The notes beneath the pieces were generated by a model that saw only the letters and a list, made by a program, of their open reading frames with translations, made no database searches and was not told the DNA's origin. Below, piece after piece: positions 36,900-47,152 of a DNA stretch of 64,000 nt. Each line of letters starts with the position of its first letter. The stretch's first letter is position 1. The translations under genes were made by a program, and so were the position numbers. Location of the stretch: contig JADJRG010000022.1 in the NCBI GenBank assembly GCA_016712315.1, forward strand, positions 1,107,250 to 1,171,249, given 5' to 3'. Source of the DNA: Nannocystis sp. Its GTDB lineage: Bacteria > Myxococcota_A > Polyangia > Nannocystales > Nannocystaceae.

Positions 36900-37520
36900 G
36901 TGCCCGCACAAGCTCGAAAGCGCGCCTCTTCGCGCAGCCGCCTCGCGGTCGACGAGCGCCGCAACCAGCTCTTGGAGCTCGGCCTGCGGCTCTTCGCCGA
37001 CGTGCCCTACGACGAGCTCTCGATCGACGCGATCGCCCACGCCGCCGGCGTCTCCAAGGGCCTGCTCTACCACTACTTCCCTGGCAAGCGGGAGTACTAC
37101 ATCGAGACCGTGCGCCTCGCCGCCGAGCGCCTGCTCGCCGACGCCGAGCTCACCGCCGCCGGCCCGCCCTCCCCGGAGCTGCTCGCCCGCGCCCTCGACA
37201 CCTACCTCGACTTCGCCCTGCGGCACGCCGGCGCCTACACCACCCTGATGCGCGGCGGAGGCCTCGGCGCCGACCCTGAGGTCGCCGCGATCATCGGCGC
37301 CACCCGCAGCGCCCTCATTGATCGCCTCCGCCTCCGCCTCGGCATCGAGGGCGACGATCCCCACCTCCTCGTCTTCCTGCGCGGCTGGATCGGCCTCGTC
37401 GAGCTCACCAGCCTCGAGTGGCTCGACCGCCCGAGCCTCGACCGCCACCAGCTCCGCGACCTCTGGGTGCGCCTCTTCGTCGCCGGCCTCGTCGCCGCCG
37501 CGCCGCCTAGCGCACCATGA
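36900..37520 (+). CDS. TetR/AcrR-family transcriptional regulator
   Basis: 206 residues from a GTG start. The N-terminal helix-turn-helix is typical: ERRNQLLELGLRLFADVPYDELSIDAIAHAAGVSKGLLYHYFPGKREYY. The C-terminal ligand domain resembles regulators of fatty-acid or xenobiotic genes (AYTTLMRGGGLGADPEVAAIIG), but the ligand is unknown. It probably represses itself and the divergent diiron-type hydrolase through the palindrome at 36816-36836. The last 14 bp overlap the end of the convergent fibrinogen-like gene. Confidence 0.92.
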   Translation: MPAQARKRASSRSRLAVDERRNQLLELGLRLFADVPYDELSIDAIAHAAGVSKGLLYHYFPGKREYYIETVRLAAERLLADAELTAAGPPSPELLARALDTYLDFALRHAGAYTTLMRGGGLGADPEVAAIIGATRSALIDRLRLRLGIEGDDPHLLVFLRGWIGLVELTSLEWLDRPSLDRHQLRDLWVRLFVAGLVAAAPPSAP

Positions 37521-38424
37521 TCATGCCCTGCTTCGTCGACATCTTGCCGGTCCGCCAGCACGCCTCCATGTCATCGAGGTCGTGGTAGAACAGGTCAAAG
37601 CCGCCCGCCTGCAGCCCGTAGTATTTTCCGTCGTAGGGCATGTCGCGCAGCCAAAACACCTCGACGAGCGCCGTCCTGCCGGCGTAGCGCAGCATCAGCA
37701 CGTCCTCTGTCGCGGGGCACACGTTCGAGGGCAACGAAGCCAAGCCCAGCGTCAGCTCGCTCTCTTGAAACATGTCGACGAAGCCGACGGGCACCCCGCT
37801 GAGCACGAACGCGTTCTCCCCCCAGCTCTTGCCCTCGCCGCGATCGCCCACCAGCAGCTCCGAGAAGCTGATCCCGAGCGCCGCGATCCCCAACGAGTAC
37901 GGCCCCGAATCGTCCTCTACCGCCCCGCGCTGCGAGCTCCAACCGAAGTCGCCCCCCGCCATGGCTACCGAGCGGCCCACCAGCGTCCAGCCGCCGCCGA
38001 CCACATCCATGTCGCAATAAAGATCCACCGTCTGCGCCCGGCCCTCCACGTCGACCCGATAGATCCCCGAAGGCAGCGCCGGATCCGTCTTGTGCGCCTC
38101 CTTGCACGAGAACACCCCGGGGAGATACGGCGGCTCCTCTGCCGAGCCGCTCGTGCCGCTCGTGTCGCTCGTGTCGCTCGTGTCGCTCGTGACGCTCGTG
38201 ACGCCCGTATAGCTCGTATCCAGCGTCATCGCCCCCGTCGAGCTCGCCCCCGTCGAGCTCGTCGTCGATGTCGTCACCCCCGTCGTCGTCTCGGCTGCCG
38301 ACGTCGAGCCGCCGGTCGACGACTCCCCGCTCATCGTCTCGCCGCCGCCTTTGTCCGAAAACAGCGGATTGTCGACCAGACACCCGGCGGCGAGCACCCC
38401 TATCAGCACGACCAAGCGCCCCAT
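37507..38424 (-). CDS. Lipoprotein with fibrinogen-like domain
   Basis: 305 residues. Lipoprotein signal MGRLVVLIGVLAAGC, then a Ser/Thr-rich linker (about residues 30-95, including TSDTSDTSDTSGTSG), then a short fibrinogen-related domain starting at SCKEAHKTDPALPSGIYRVD, with the diagnostic YCDMDVVGGGWTLVGR. Four cysteines remain in the globular part. The linker plus FReD plan suggests a surface-exposed binding protein, possibly for sugars or acetylated groups as in animal ficolins. A second fibrinogen-like protein lies at 61.2-63.5 kb. Confidence 0.88.
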   Translation of the reverse strand: MGRLVVLIGVLAAGCLVDNPLFSDKGGGETMSGESSTGGSTSAAETTTGVTTSTTSSTGASSTGAMTLDTSYTGVTSVTSDTSDTSDTSGTSGSAEEPPYLPGVFSCKEAHKTDPALPSGIYRVDVEGRAQTVDLYCDMDVVGGGWTLVGRSVAMAGGDFGWSSQRGAVEDDSGPYSLGIAALGISFSELLVGDRGEGKSWGENAFVLSGVPVGFVDMFQESELTLGLASLPSNVCPATEDVLMLRYAGRTALVEVFWLRDMPYDGKYYGLQAGGFDLFYHDLDDMEACWRTGKMSTKQGMIMVR

Positions 38425-38591
38425 AAAAACCCTGACCCCGCCACTCTAGAGCATCCTCTCCGGCCAGGCGAGGACCTCCACGCGGATCCTATTAAAACCC
38501 GCAAATCGCCTCGTCTCACCCTCCTCCGCGCCGGACCGCGACGAGATAATCGGTGTTCATATCACAATTTAATCACCGCTCAATTTCGAGC

Positions 38592-38620
38592 TTGCATCTC
38601 TTCGTGCACCTTCCTAGGGT
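38592..38620 (+). promoter_or_regulatory. Candidate promoter of the amidase lipoprotein gene
   Basis: TTGCAT (38592-38597), 17-bp spacer, TAGGGT (38615-38620), preceded by A/T-rich DNA (TTCATATCACAATTTAATC) that could act as an UP element. A strong ribosome site AAGGAAGG follows at 38659-38666. Confidence 0.4.
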
Positions 38621-38674
38621 CATGTCGCGTCGTCAGGCGCCCCTCTCTCGGTCAGTTCAAGGAAGGACCTCACC

Positions 38675-40366
<1,692 letters not shown>

Positions 40367-40387
40367 TCCGCGCCCGCCGCGACGAGC

Positions 40388-40422
40388 AGAGAGGGTCTGG
40401 CGCCGCCAGGCCCTCTTTTTTT
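40388..40422 (+). terminator. Rho-independent terminator after the amidase gene
   Basis: AGAGGGTCTGG (40390-40400) pairs with CCAGGCCCTCT (40406-40416) with one mismatch, followed by TTTTTTT. Confidence 0.9.
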
Positions 40423-40440
40423 ATCGCTCCGCCCGACGCC

Positions 40441-41388
40441 TCAAGACCTGTCTTCACGGACAGATCCCGCGTCCTCGACGCGGCGCACGAACGCCTCGAT
40501 GATCCCGTTCACCACCCCCGGGATCTCACGATGCGCCCAATGGTTCGCCTCCACGTAGTGCGCCTCCAACGCCTGCGTGTGCGCCCGCAGGTTGTCGTAG
40601 AGCGCGGGCATCAGCGCGAAGTCGCGGCTCGGCGCGATCAGGCACGTCGGCGCCGAGATCGTCGGCAGCCGCGGCCGCACCACCGAGAGATTCTCGCGGT
40701 ACAGCCCCAACATCCCGATCCCCGCCGACAAGATCACCTCTCGCGTCGCCGCCAGCTCTGGATCCTCGCGCGGCACCCCGCCGCCGCGGTGCACCCGCCG
40801 CCACAGCGCCTCCGGCCAGCGCCGCCACAGCGCCTCCGCCAGCCCCGGGATCTGGAACGCCAGCATGTACCAAGACCGCCGGAGCTGCCCCGCGAAGAAG
40901 CGCAGCTCCGCCGCCTCCCCGCTGCGCAGCGCCGCCCGCAGCCGCGCCATCATCAGCGCCGGGTGCGGCCCCGCGATCGTCACCACCGAACGCAGCCGCG
41001 CCGCCCGCCGCGGATCGCTCGCAAAACACAGCGCCAGCGCGCCGCCCCAGTCGTGCCCGATCAAATGAACCCGCGCCTCGGCCCCCCACGCCGCGTCGAT
41101 CACCGCCTCGAGATCCGCCAACAGCGCCTCGATACGCAGACGACCCCGCCCCACCACCCCGCGCGACTCACCCACCCCCGGCAGATCAAACGCCGCCACC
41201 GACCGCGCGCGGCCGAAGGCCTCGAGCTGAGGCGACCATGTCGCCCTCGTATCGGGATAACCGTGGACAAAGAGCAATGGAGACCTCTCACCGGCATCAT
41301 CCGCAGAGCGAGGCGTCTTCACCCCTCGTAAGGTGATCCCGCCGCTCTCCACCGTGAGCGTCTCCATCAGGGTCGTGTTCGCGTGCAT
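40441..41388 (-). CDS. Epoxide-hydrolase-like alpha/beta hydrolase
   Basis: 315 residues from ATG 41388, which has AGGATCAGGA just upstream; a longer frame is open to 41472 without a ribosome site. Motifs are oxyanion HGYPDT, nucleophile Asp in GHDWGGALAL, the cap-domain RRSWYMLAFQIPG carrying the Tyr typical of epoxide hydrolases, and His in EANHWAHRE. The Asp nucleophile separates it from esterases and places it with epoxide hydrolases and haloalkane dehalogenases; the cap Tyr favours the former. It is divergent from the MEMO-family gene. Confidence 0.9.
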   Translation of the reverse strand: MHANTTLMETLTVESGGITLRGVKTPRSADDAGERSPLLFVHGYPDTRATWSPQLEAFGRARSVAAFDLPGVGESRGVVGRGRLRIEALLADLEAVIDAAWGAEARVHLIGHDWGGALALCFASDPRRAARLRSVVTIAGPHPALMMARLRAALRSGEAAELRFFAGQLRRSWYMLAFQIPGLAEALWRRWPEALWRRVHRGGGVPREDPELAATREVILSAGIGMLGLYRENLSVVRPRLPTISAPTCLIAPSRDFALMPALYDNLRAHTQALEAHYVEANHWAHREIPGVVNGIIEAFVRRVEDAGSVREDRS

Positions 41389-41497
41389 TCCTGATCCTAT
41401 CGCCATGCCCGCCGCAAAAACTGCTCGTATTCTGGTTAGTTGCGGACAAACCCCAAAAATCTTCGCTGGCACACTCCCCTCTGCTCACCGTACAACG

Positions 41498-41524
41498 AAG
41501 AGACCTCTTCAACGTAAGTCTCTT
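41498..41524. promoter_or_regulatory. 7-bp inverted repeat abutting the amrB start
   Basis: AAGAGAC (41498-41504), 13-nt loop, GTCTCTT (41518-41524), ending one base before the ATG at 41526. It could be an operator or an RNA hairpin that limits ribosome access. Confidence 0.4.
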
Positions 41525-41525
41525 G

Positions 41526-42377
41526 ATGTTTGAACACCGAACACCTGCGGTCGCAGGCCGCTTCTACCCCCGCGATCCCGCCCTGCTCGGCGCCCTCGTG
41601 GGTCGTTGTACCGCCACCGAGCGGCCATCTCGACCCGCCCACGCCATCATCGCCCCGCACGCCGGCTACGACTACAGCGGAGGGATCTCCGGCCAGACCT
41701 GGGCGGCTGTGCACGTACCGAGACGCGTCGTCCTGCTCTGCCCCAACCACACGGGCAGCGGCGCGCGGCGCGCGATCTGGCCCTCGGGTCGTTGGTCCAT
41801 CCCTGGAGGCGCGCTCGAGATCGACAAAGAGCTCGCCGCGCGCCTCATCGACCGCTGCGGGCTCACCCCGGACGCCGAAGCGCACCGAGCCGAGCACGGC
41901 ATCGAGGTCCACCTGCCCTTCCTCCACACGCGCCGACCAGACGCCACGATCGTCCCGATCTGCCTCGGCAGCCACTCCCTCGACGAATGTATGAAGCTCA
42001 GCGCCGGCGTCGCCGAGGTCCTCGCCACCTTCGACGAGCCGATCCTCCTGGTCGCCAGCAGCGACATGTCCCACTACCACAGCGCCGACGAGGCCCGCGC
42101 CTACGACGACCTCGCCATCGACCGCCTGCTCGCCCTCGACCCCGCCGGCCTCTACCGGCTCGTCCGCGCCCGTCAGATCCACATGTGCGGCCTGATCCCC
42201 GCCGTCATCGCCCTCCAGGCCAGCCGCCTGCGCGGCGCCGACGCCACCCGCCTCATCGGCTACAGCCACTCCGGCGAGATCAGCGGCGAGCGCCAGCGAG
42301 TCATCGGCTACGCCGGCGTCGTCATCACCGCCAACGAGCCCCGCGCCCGCAACAATAATTTAGGGCCGAATCCTTAA
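41526..42377 (+). CDS. amrB: MEMO1-family protein (AmmeMemoRadiSam system protein B)
   Basis: 283 residues. The family pattern is clear: PAVAGRFYPRDPALL, IIAPHAGYDYSGG, LLCPNHTG, EHGIEVHLPFL, SSDMSHYHS, and C-terminal GYSHSGEISG. The His and Cys positions resemble extradiol dioxygenase metal sites. The protein is often encoded with a radical-SAM partner and an AMMECR1 protein, but neither is beside it here; an SDR and a crotonase follow on the same strand, 39 bp downstream. The function of the family in bacteria is not established. A TTG three bases upstream is an alternative start. Confidence 0.85.
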   Translation: MFEHRTPAVAGRFYPRDPALLGALVGRCTATERPSRPAHAIIAPHAGYDYSGGISGQTWAAVHVPRRVVLLCPNHTGSGARRAIWPSGRWSIPGGALEIDKELAARLIDRCGLTPDAEAHRAEHGIEVHLPFLHTRRPDATIVPICLGSHSLDECMKLSAGVAEVLATFDEPILLVASSDMSHYHSADEARAYDDLAIDRLLALDPAGLYRLVRARQIHMCGLIPAVIALQASRLRGADATRLIGYSHSGEISGERQRVIGYAGVVITANEPRARNNNLGPNP

Positions 42378-42416
42378 AAATGCCGCCGAGCGGCGAACGG
42401 CGCTAGCGTCCACCTC

Positions 42417-43193
42417 ATGACCAGCGCCCTCTTCGACCTCCGCGGCCACGTCGCGGTGATCACCGGATCCAGCCGCGGCATCGGCCGCGCGATCGCCGAG
42501 CAGCTCGCCCGCGCCGGCGCCCGCGTCGTCATCTCCAGCCGCAAACCCGAGGCCGTCGAGGCCGTCGCCGCCGCGATCCGGGCGGAAGGCCACGAGGCCC
42601 TCGCCATCCCCGCCAACATCTCGCGCAAAGAGGACCTCGATCACCTCGTCGACGCCACCCTCGCCGCCTGGGGCCGGATCGACTGCCTCGTCTGCAACGC
42701 CGCCTCCAACCCCTACTTTGGGCCGATGGCCGGCCTCGGCGACGAGGTCTTCGACAAGATCATGCGCAACAACGTGCTCGCCAACCTCTGGCTGTGCAAC
42801 CGCGTCGCCCCTGGCATGGCCGAGCGCGGCGGCGGCAGCATCATCGTCGTCTCGAGCATCGGCGGCCTGCGCGGCGATCCCTACCTCGGCGCCTACAACA
42901 TCTCCAAAGCCGCCGACATGCAGCTCGTCCGCAACCTCGCCGTCGAGTGGGGCGGCCGCGGCGTCCGGGCCAACACCATCGCCCCCGGCCTTATAAAGAC
43001 CGACTTCGCCCGCGCCTTGTGGGAGAGCCCCGCCTTGCGCGAGAAGGTCGAGCGCGCCACCCCGCTCGCCCGGATCGGCGAACCAGACGACATCGGCGGG
43101 ATCGCCGTCTTCCTCGCCTCCCGCGCCGCCGCGTTCATCACCGGCCAAGTCATCGTCGCCGACGGAGGCGTCACCGCCGGCGCCGCGTGGTGA
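42417..43193 (+). CDS. Short-chain dehydrogenase/reductase
   Basis: 258 residues with the classical SDR layout: TGSSRGIGRAIAEQLARAGARVVISSR (cofactor loop with Ser/Arg, favouring NADP), CNAASNPYFG in place of NNAG, the catalytic Ser in VVSSIGG, YNISK with the Tyr-Lys pair, and the end DDIGGIAVFLAS...GQVIVADGG. It is close to the 3-oxoacyl-ACP reductase/glucose-dehydrogenase group. Together with the crotonase 19 bp downstream it may act on acyl-CoA or related carbonyl substrates. Confidence 0.92.
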   Translation: MTSALFDLRGHVAVITGSSRGIGRAIAEQLARAGARVVISSRKPEAVEAVAAAIRAEGHEALAIPANISRKEDLDHLVDATLAAWGRIDCLVCNAASNPYFGPMAGLGDEVFDKIMRNNVLANLWLCNRVAPGMAERGGGSIIVVSSIGGLRGDPYLGAYNISKAADMQLVRNLAVEWGGRGVRANTIAPGLIKTDFARALWESPALREKVERATPLARIGEPDDIGGIAVFLASRAAAFITGQVIVADGGVTAGAAW

Positions 43194-43212
43194 CGCCCAT
43201 CCACGAGCCCCC

Positions 43213-44022
43213 ATGAGCGCCCCCAGCGAGCCCGCCGCCGTCCGCAGCGAAGCGCGCGGCCCCGTCACCGTCATCCACCTCCACCGACCTCACGTAAAAA
43301 ACGCCGTCGACGGCCCCACCGCGGCCGCCCTGCTCGCCGCCTTCCGCGCCTTCGAGGCCGATCCATGCGCCCACGTCGCCGTACTCCACGGCGAAGGGGG
43401 CACATTCTGCGCCGGCGCCGATCTCAAGGCGATCGCCAGCGGCGAGCGCATGAACGACGTCGATCCCGACGGACCCGGCCCCATGGGCCCAACCCGCCTT
43501 TTTTTACAAAAGCCCGTCATCGCCGCGATCGCCGGCCACGCCGTCGCGGGCGGCCTCGAGCTCGCCCTCTGGTGCGACCTGCGCGTCGCCGAAGACACCG
43601 CCGTGCTCGGCGTCTTCTGCCGCCGCTTCGGCGTCCCGCTGATCGACGGCGGCACCGTCCGCCTGCCCCGCCTTATCGGCATGGGCCGCGCCCTCGACCT
43701 GATCCTCACCGGCCGCCCCGTGCCCGCCGACGAGGCCCTGCGGATCGGCCTCATCGATCGGATCTGTCCCCCCGGACAGGCGCTACTCACCGCCGAGGCC
43801 CTCGCCCGCGTCATCGCCGCGCACCCTCAAGCGTGCATGCGCGCCGATCGCCGCGCCGCCTACCGCCAGTGGGAGATCGAGCGCACCGACGACGCCCTGC
43901 GCGAAGAGGGGCGCGGCGGCCTCGCCGTCCTGGAGCGCGAGTCTGTGATCGGCGCTCGCCGCTTCGCCGCCGGCGAAGGGCGCGCAGGCGAGCCTCTACG
44001 CGACCCTGAAGAGGACCCCTGA
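43213..44022 (+). CDS. Enoyl-CoA hydratase/isomerase family protein
   Basis: 269 residues of the crotonase fold: HVKNAVDGPTAAALLAAF, the oxyanion-hole GEGGTFCAGADLKAIA, the second hole AIAGHAVAGGLELALWCDLRVA, and FGVPLIDGGTVRLPRLIG. The usual Glu of hydratases after the second hole is replaced by the DGG context, so hydratase, isomerase or another crotonase activity cannot be chosen. It follows the SDR gene closely and is likely in the same operon. ATG at 43213. Confidence 0.9.
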   Translation: MSAPSEPAAVRSEARGPVTVIHLHRPHVKNAVDGPTAAALLAAFRAFEADPCAHVAVLHGEGGTFCAGADLKAIASGERMNDVDPDGPGPMGPTRLFLQKPVIAAIAGHAVAGGLELALWCDLRVAEDTAVLGVFCRRFGVPLIDGGTVRLPRLIGMGRALDLILTGRPVPADEALRIGLIDRICPPGQALLTAEALARVIAAHPQACMRADRRAAYRQWEIERTDDALREEGRGGLAVLERESVIGARRFAAGEGRAGEPLRDPEEDP

Positions 44023-44098
44023 TCGACGCACCTCCGCAGCACTTGCGCGGCTGACCTGGCGATCGCCGGCCTACCCTCGCCAGGCCTGGAGCGCCCCT

Positions 44099-45586
44099 AT
44101 GTCCCTCGAAGAGACCGAGATCAACGAAGCCCTCGCCGAGATCCAACGAGACCCCCTCGCCGCCCTCGATCGGCTGCCCCCCAAGCAGCACCTCCGCGGC
44201 GCCGCAGCCCCTGCCCTCTTCAGCGCCGACGACGTCGCCCAAGGCCGCCATATTGAAGGCCGCGACCTGCTCCGCCAGCGCCACACCATGCTCGACAACG
44301 GCGTCGTCATCCGCCTCGCTGAGGTCCTCCCCGGCCGCGCCCCCTACGAGCAGCACGATCGCGCCGAGAACCTCGTCGATCGCCTCGAGCACCGCGACCT
44401 GCGCGCGATGGAGGCCGCCGGCCTGCGCGAGTCCAGCCTCGACGAGTCCCCCTGGTCCGACGACTATTGGGGGATCTACCGCGGCGTACTCGGCTGCCGG
44501 TACGCCGATCCGCGCTTCCCCAGCGACGCCGACTGGGCCAAGAACCACGCCTACGTCCGCGATCGCCCCGCCCTCGAGATCGCCGCCACCGGCGATCTCG
44601 ACGCCATCGATCGCCTCGCCCCCGCCGAGAAGTACGACCTGCTCGTCGGCGACCCCCAAGGCACCCTCACCGCCCGCATGTGGCAAGAGGGCCGCGCCTA
44701 CTACGAGCGCGACGGCAAGGTCGAGCGCTGGATGGGGATCTGCCACGGCTGGGCCCCCGCCGCGTACATGCTGCCGCGCCCGCGGCGCGCCGTCACCGCG
44801 CTCGCCGCCGACGGCCACACCCGCCTCCGCTTCTACCCCTCCGACATCAAGGGCCTCGCCTCCCTCTTATGGGCCAACACCAGCGCCGTCTCCCGCTTCA
44901 TCGGCGGCCGCTGCAACGACAAAGATCCCGCGCGCGACGAGATCGGCCGCATGAGCTCCTCGCGCTGCTTCGACACCAACCCCGGCACCTGGCACCTCGC
45001 GATCGTCAACCAGATCGGCGTCGCTCGCCGCTCCTTCGTCCTCGACGCGACCTTTGATTACGAGGTCTGGAACCAGCCCGCCCACGCCTACAGCTACCGC
45101 ACCTTCAACCCGCTCGAGTACCGCTACGCCAGCGATCTCAGCCGCGCGATCGTCCCGATCGACCAGTTCCCCCCGGAGCGAGATCGCTTCCGCCGCTACC
45201 GCGGCGCGAACGTCGCCGCGATCGTCGGCGTCGTCATGGAGGTCGACTACGTCGTCGAGACCGCCCCCAGCCACGACACCGAGGACGACCCCAGCCGCGA
45301 CGGCATCACCCGCGTCCGCTACATCTACGACCTCGAGCTCGACCCCGCCGGCGCGATCCTCGGCGGCGAGTGGTACCAGAACCGCCACCCTGACTTCCTC
45401 TGGACCCCCCCGCCCGGCGCCCGCGCCCGCACCGCCGCCGACGCCTACGCCACCGGCGACTGGCTCGAAGGACAGGTCATTCCGGGCACCTGGCGCAGCG
45501 CCGCCCTCCGCGCCGCTGAGGCCTACGGCGGCGCCGCCCCCCTCGCCCGGATCGTCGAGCGCCTCATCGAGCTCGCCCGCGCCTGA
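44099..45586 (+). CDS. Transglutaminase-elicitor-like protein (GP42/M81-type)
   Basis: 495 residues without an obvious signal peptide. The key stretch GICHGWAPAAYMLPRP, with SPWSDDYWGIYRG before it and HTRLRFYPSDIKGLASLLWA after it, matches the transglutaminase elicitor family first known from Phytophthora. The likely catalytic set is Cys in ICHGW, His in TWHLAIVNQIG and Asp in FVLDATFDYEVWNQP. Such enzymes form or cleave Gln-Lys isopeptide bonds. The gene overlaps nothing but ends one base before the start of the exported C11 peptidase, so the two are co-translated. Export, if any, would need a non-classical route or a missed start. Confidence 0.8.
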   Translation: MSLEETEINEALAEIQRDPLAALDRLPPKQHLRGAAAPALFSADDVAQGRHIEGRDLLRQRHTMLDNGVVIRLAEVLPGRAPYEQHDRAENLVDRLEHRDLRAMEAAGLRESSLDESPWSDDYWGIYRGVLGCRYADPRFPSDADWAKNHAYVRDRPALEIAATGDLDAIDRLAPAEKYDLLVGDPQGTLTARMWQEGRAYYERDGKVERWMGICHGWAPAAYMLPRPRRAVTALAADGHTRLRFYPSDIKGLASLLWANTSAVSRFIGGRCNDKDPARDEIGRMSSSRCFDTNPGTWHLAIVNQIGVARRSFVLDATFDYEVWNQPAHAYSYRTFNPLEYRYASDLSRAIVPIDQFPPERDRFRRYRGANVAAIVGVVMEVDYVVETAPSHDTEDDPSRDGITRVRYIYDLELDPAGAILGGEWYQNRHPDFLWTPPPGARARTAADAYATGDWLEGQVIPGTWRSAALRAAEAYGGAAPLARIVERLIELARA

Positions 45587-45587
45587 C

Positions 45588-47143
45588 ATGCGCGCCTTCG
45601 CCCTCCTCGCCGCCGCCCTCCTCCTCGCCGCCTGTCCGTGGCCGCTCCCGTCCGCGCGCCCTCCGAGCGCGGACGGCCCCGCCGCCCTGCCCGCCTGCGC
45701 CCTCGCCTGGGCCGATCTGCCCGCCCACGCCCGCGCCCCCCAGCCCGGCGACTACGACGGGTACTACAGATCTGTCCAACGGGACATGTGTAAAAAGCCA
45801 TGGACCGTGCTCCTCTACATGGCCGCGGACAACCAGGACCTGCCCCTGCACGCCTACTGGAACCTCCGCGACCTCGAGACCGCCGCCGGCGCCGCCTCCA
45901 GCGATCACCACGACATCATCGTCCACCTTGATCTTCCCGGCCCCAGCGGCCTGCGGCGCCTCCACATCTTCAACGACCCCGGCGCGCCCGCCCCCACCGC
46001 GACCGAGCTCGCAGGCGCCGCCCCCGACCTGCTCCGCTCCCCCGTCGTCGCCTTCGATCCCGACGAGTCCACCCCGCCCGCCGACACCTTGCGAGAATTC
46101 GTCACCTGGGCCGCCCGCGCCTACCCCTCCGAGCGCCTCATGGTGATCCTCTGGGGCCACGGCCAAGGCTGGCGCCCCGCCCTCATCGAGCCCCCCGAGG
46201 CCCTGCGTTACCGCCCCGGCGGCTTCGTCGGCGGCATCGCCTTTGACCACGGCGAAGGCACCGTGCTCGACATCCCCAGCCTTCACAGCGCCCTCGCCGC
46301 CCTACCCCGCCCCGTCGACGTGCTCGCCGCCGACGCCTGCCTCATGCAGACCGTCGAGGTCGGCCTCGAGCTGCAAAGCGTCGCTCGTTACCTCGTTGGG
46401 TACCCACAGATCGCCCCCTACCCCGGCCTCCCCTACAGCCTCCTCCTGCCCGCCTTCACCGCTCCGGCCCTCGGCGCCAGCGCCTGCCCGCCCCTCGACG
46501 ACGCCTGCCAGCTCGCCGAGCGGATCCCCGCGATCTACGGCCGAGCCGTCGACGCCGGCCACTACGCCCTACGCGCCCCTGACGACGCCATCGAGCGCAC
46601 CTACGTGATCAGCGTCGTCGCCACCCAGCCCCTCGGCGAGCGCCTCGCCCCCGCCCTCCACGATCTAGGAGCCGCCCTCGACGCCTGGCGCCTCGCCGAT
46701 CCGCTCCGCGCCATCGACCTGCAAGCCTTGCTCGCCCCAGGCGGCCTCCCTGGCTTCCTCGGCGGCACCCGCGATCTCGGCGTCTTCGCCGCTGGCCTCC
46801 GCCACCTGCTCGCCCGGGAGCGATCTCGCGCCCCCGCCGATCCACCCAGCCCCGCCAGCGTTCAGCTCGGCGCCGCCCTCGATCGCCTCGACGCCGCCCT
46901 GCTCGCCACCGTGCTCGCCCGCAGCCTCGGCGACAGCTACCGCAGCGACCCCCCTACCCAGGCCTCGCCGTACCGGGCGGCCTCGCTGGCCTCGCCGTCT
47001 GGTTGCCGCGCGACGAAGGCGAGCTGCGCACCATCCTCCCGCGCTACCAGAGCGCCCCGCTCTTCGCCCGCACCGGGGCCGCCGCCGAGCCCACCCCTTG
47101 GGAGCGCTGGCTGCTCGGCGTCTACGCGGCGCCGCCCGAGTAG
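45588..47143 (+). CDS. Clostripain-family (C11) cysteine peptidase lipoprotein, one frame break
   Basis: Lipoprotein signal MRAFALLAAALLLAACPW. The clostripain core has WTVLLYMAADNQ, catalytic His in VILWGHGQGW and catalytic Cys in DVLAADACLMQTVEVG. The frame breaks at 46949-46954, a run of six C; one more C restores the family-like ending YPGLAVPGGLAGLAVWLPRDEGE... to a stop at 47141-47143, whereas the literal frame runs on to 47171 with an atypical tail. I regard it as a sequencing error. Cleavage after Arg or Lys is expected for the family. It starts one base after the transglutaminase-like gene. Confidence 0.87.
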
Positions 47144-47152
47144 CGCCCTCGC

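Noticed and set aside
46949..46954. Programmed ribosomal frameshift at the C run in the C11 peptidase gene
   Set aside because: The literal downstream frame gives an atypical Arg/Ser/Pro tail, there is no slippery heptamer or pseudoknot, and similar breaks occur in many unrelated genes nearby.
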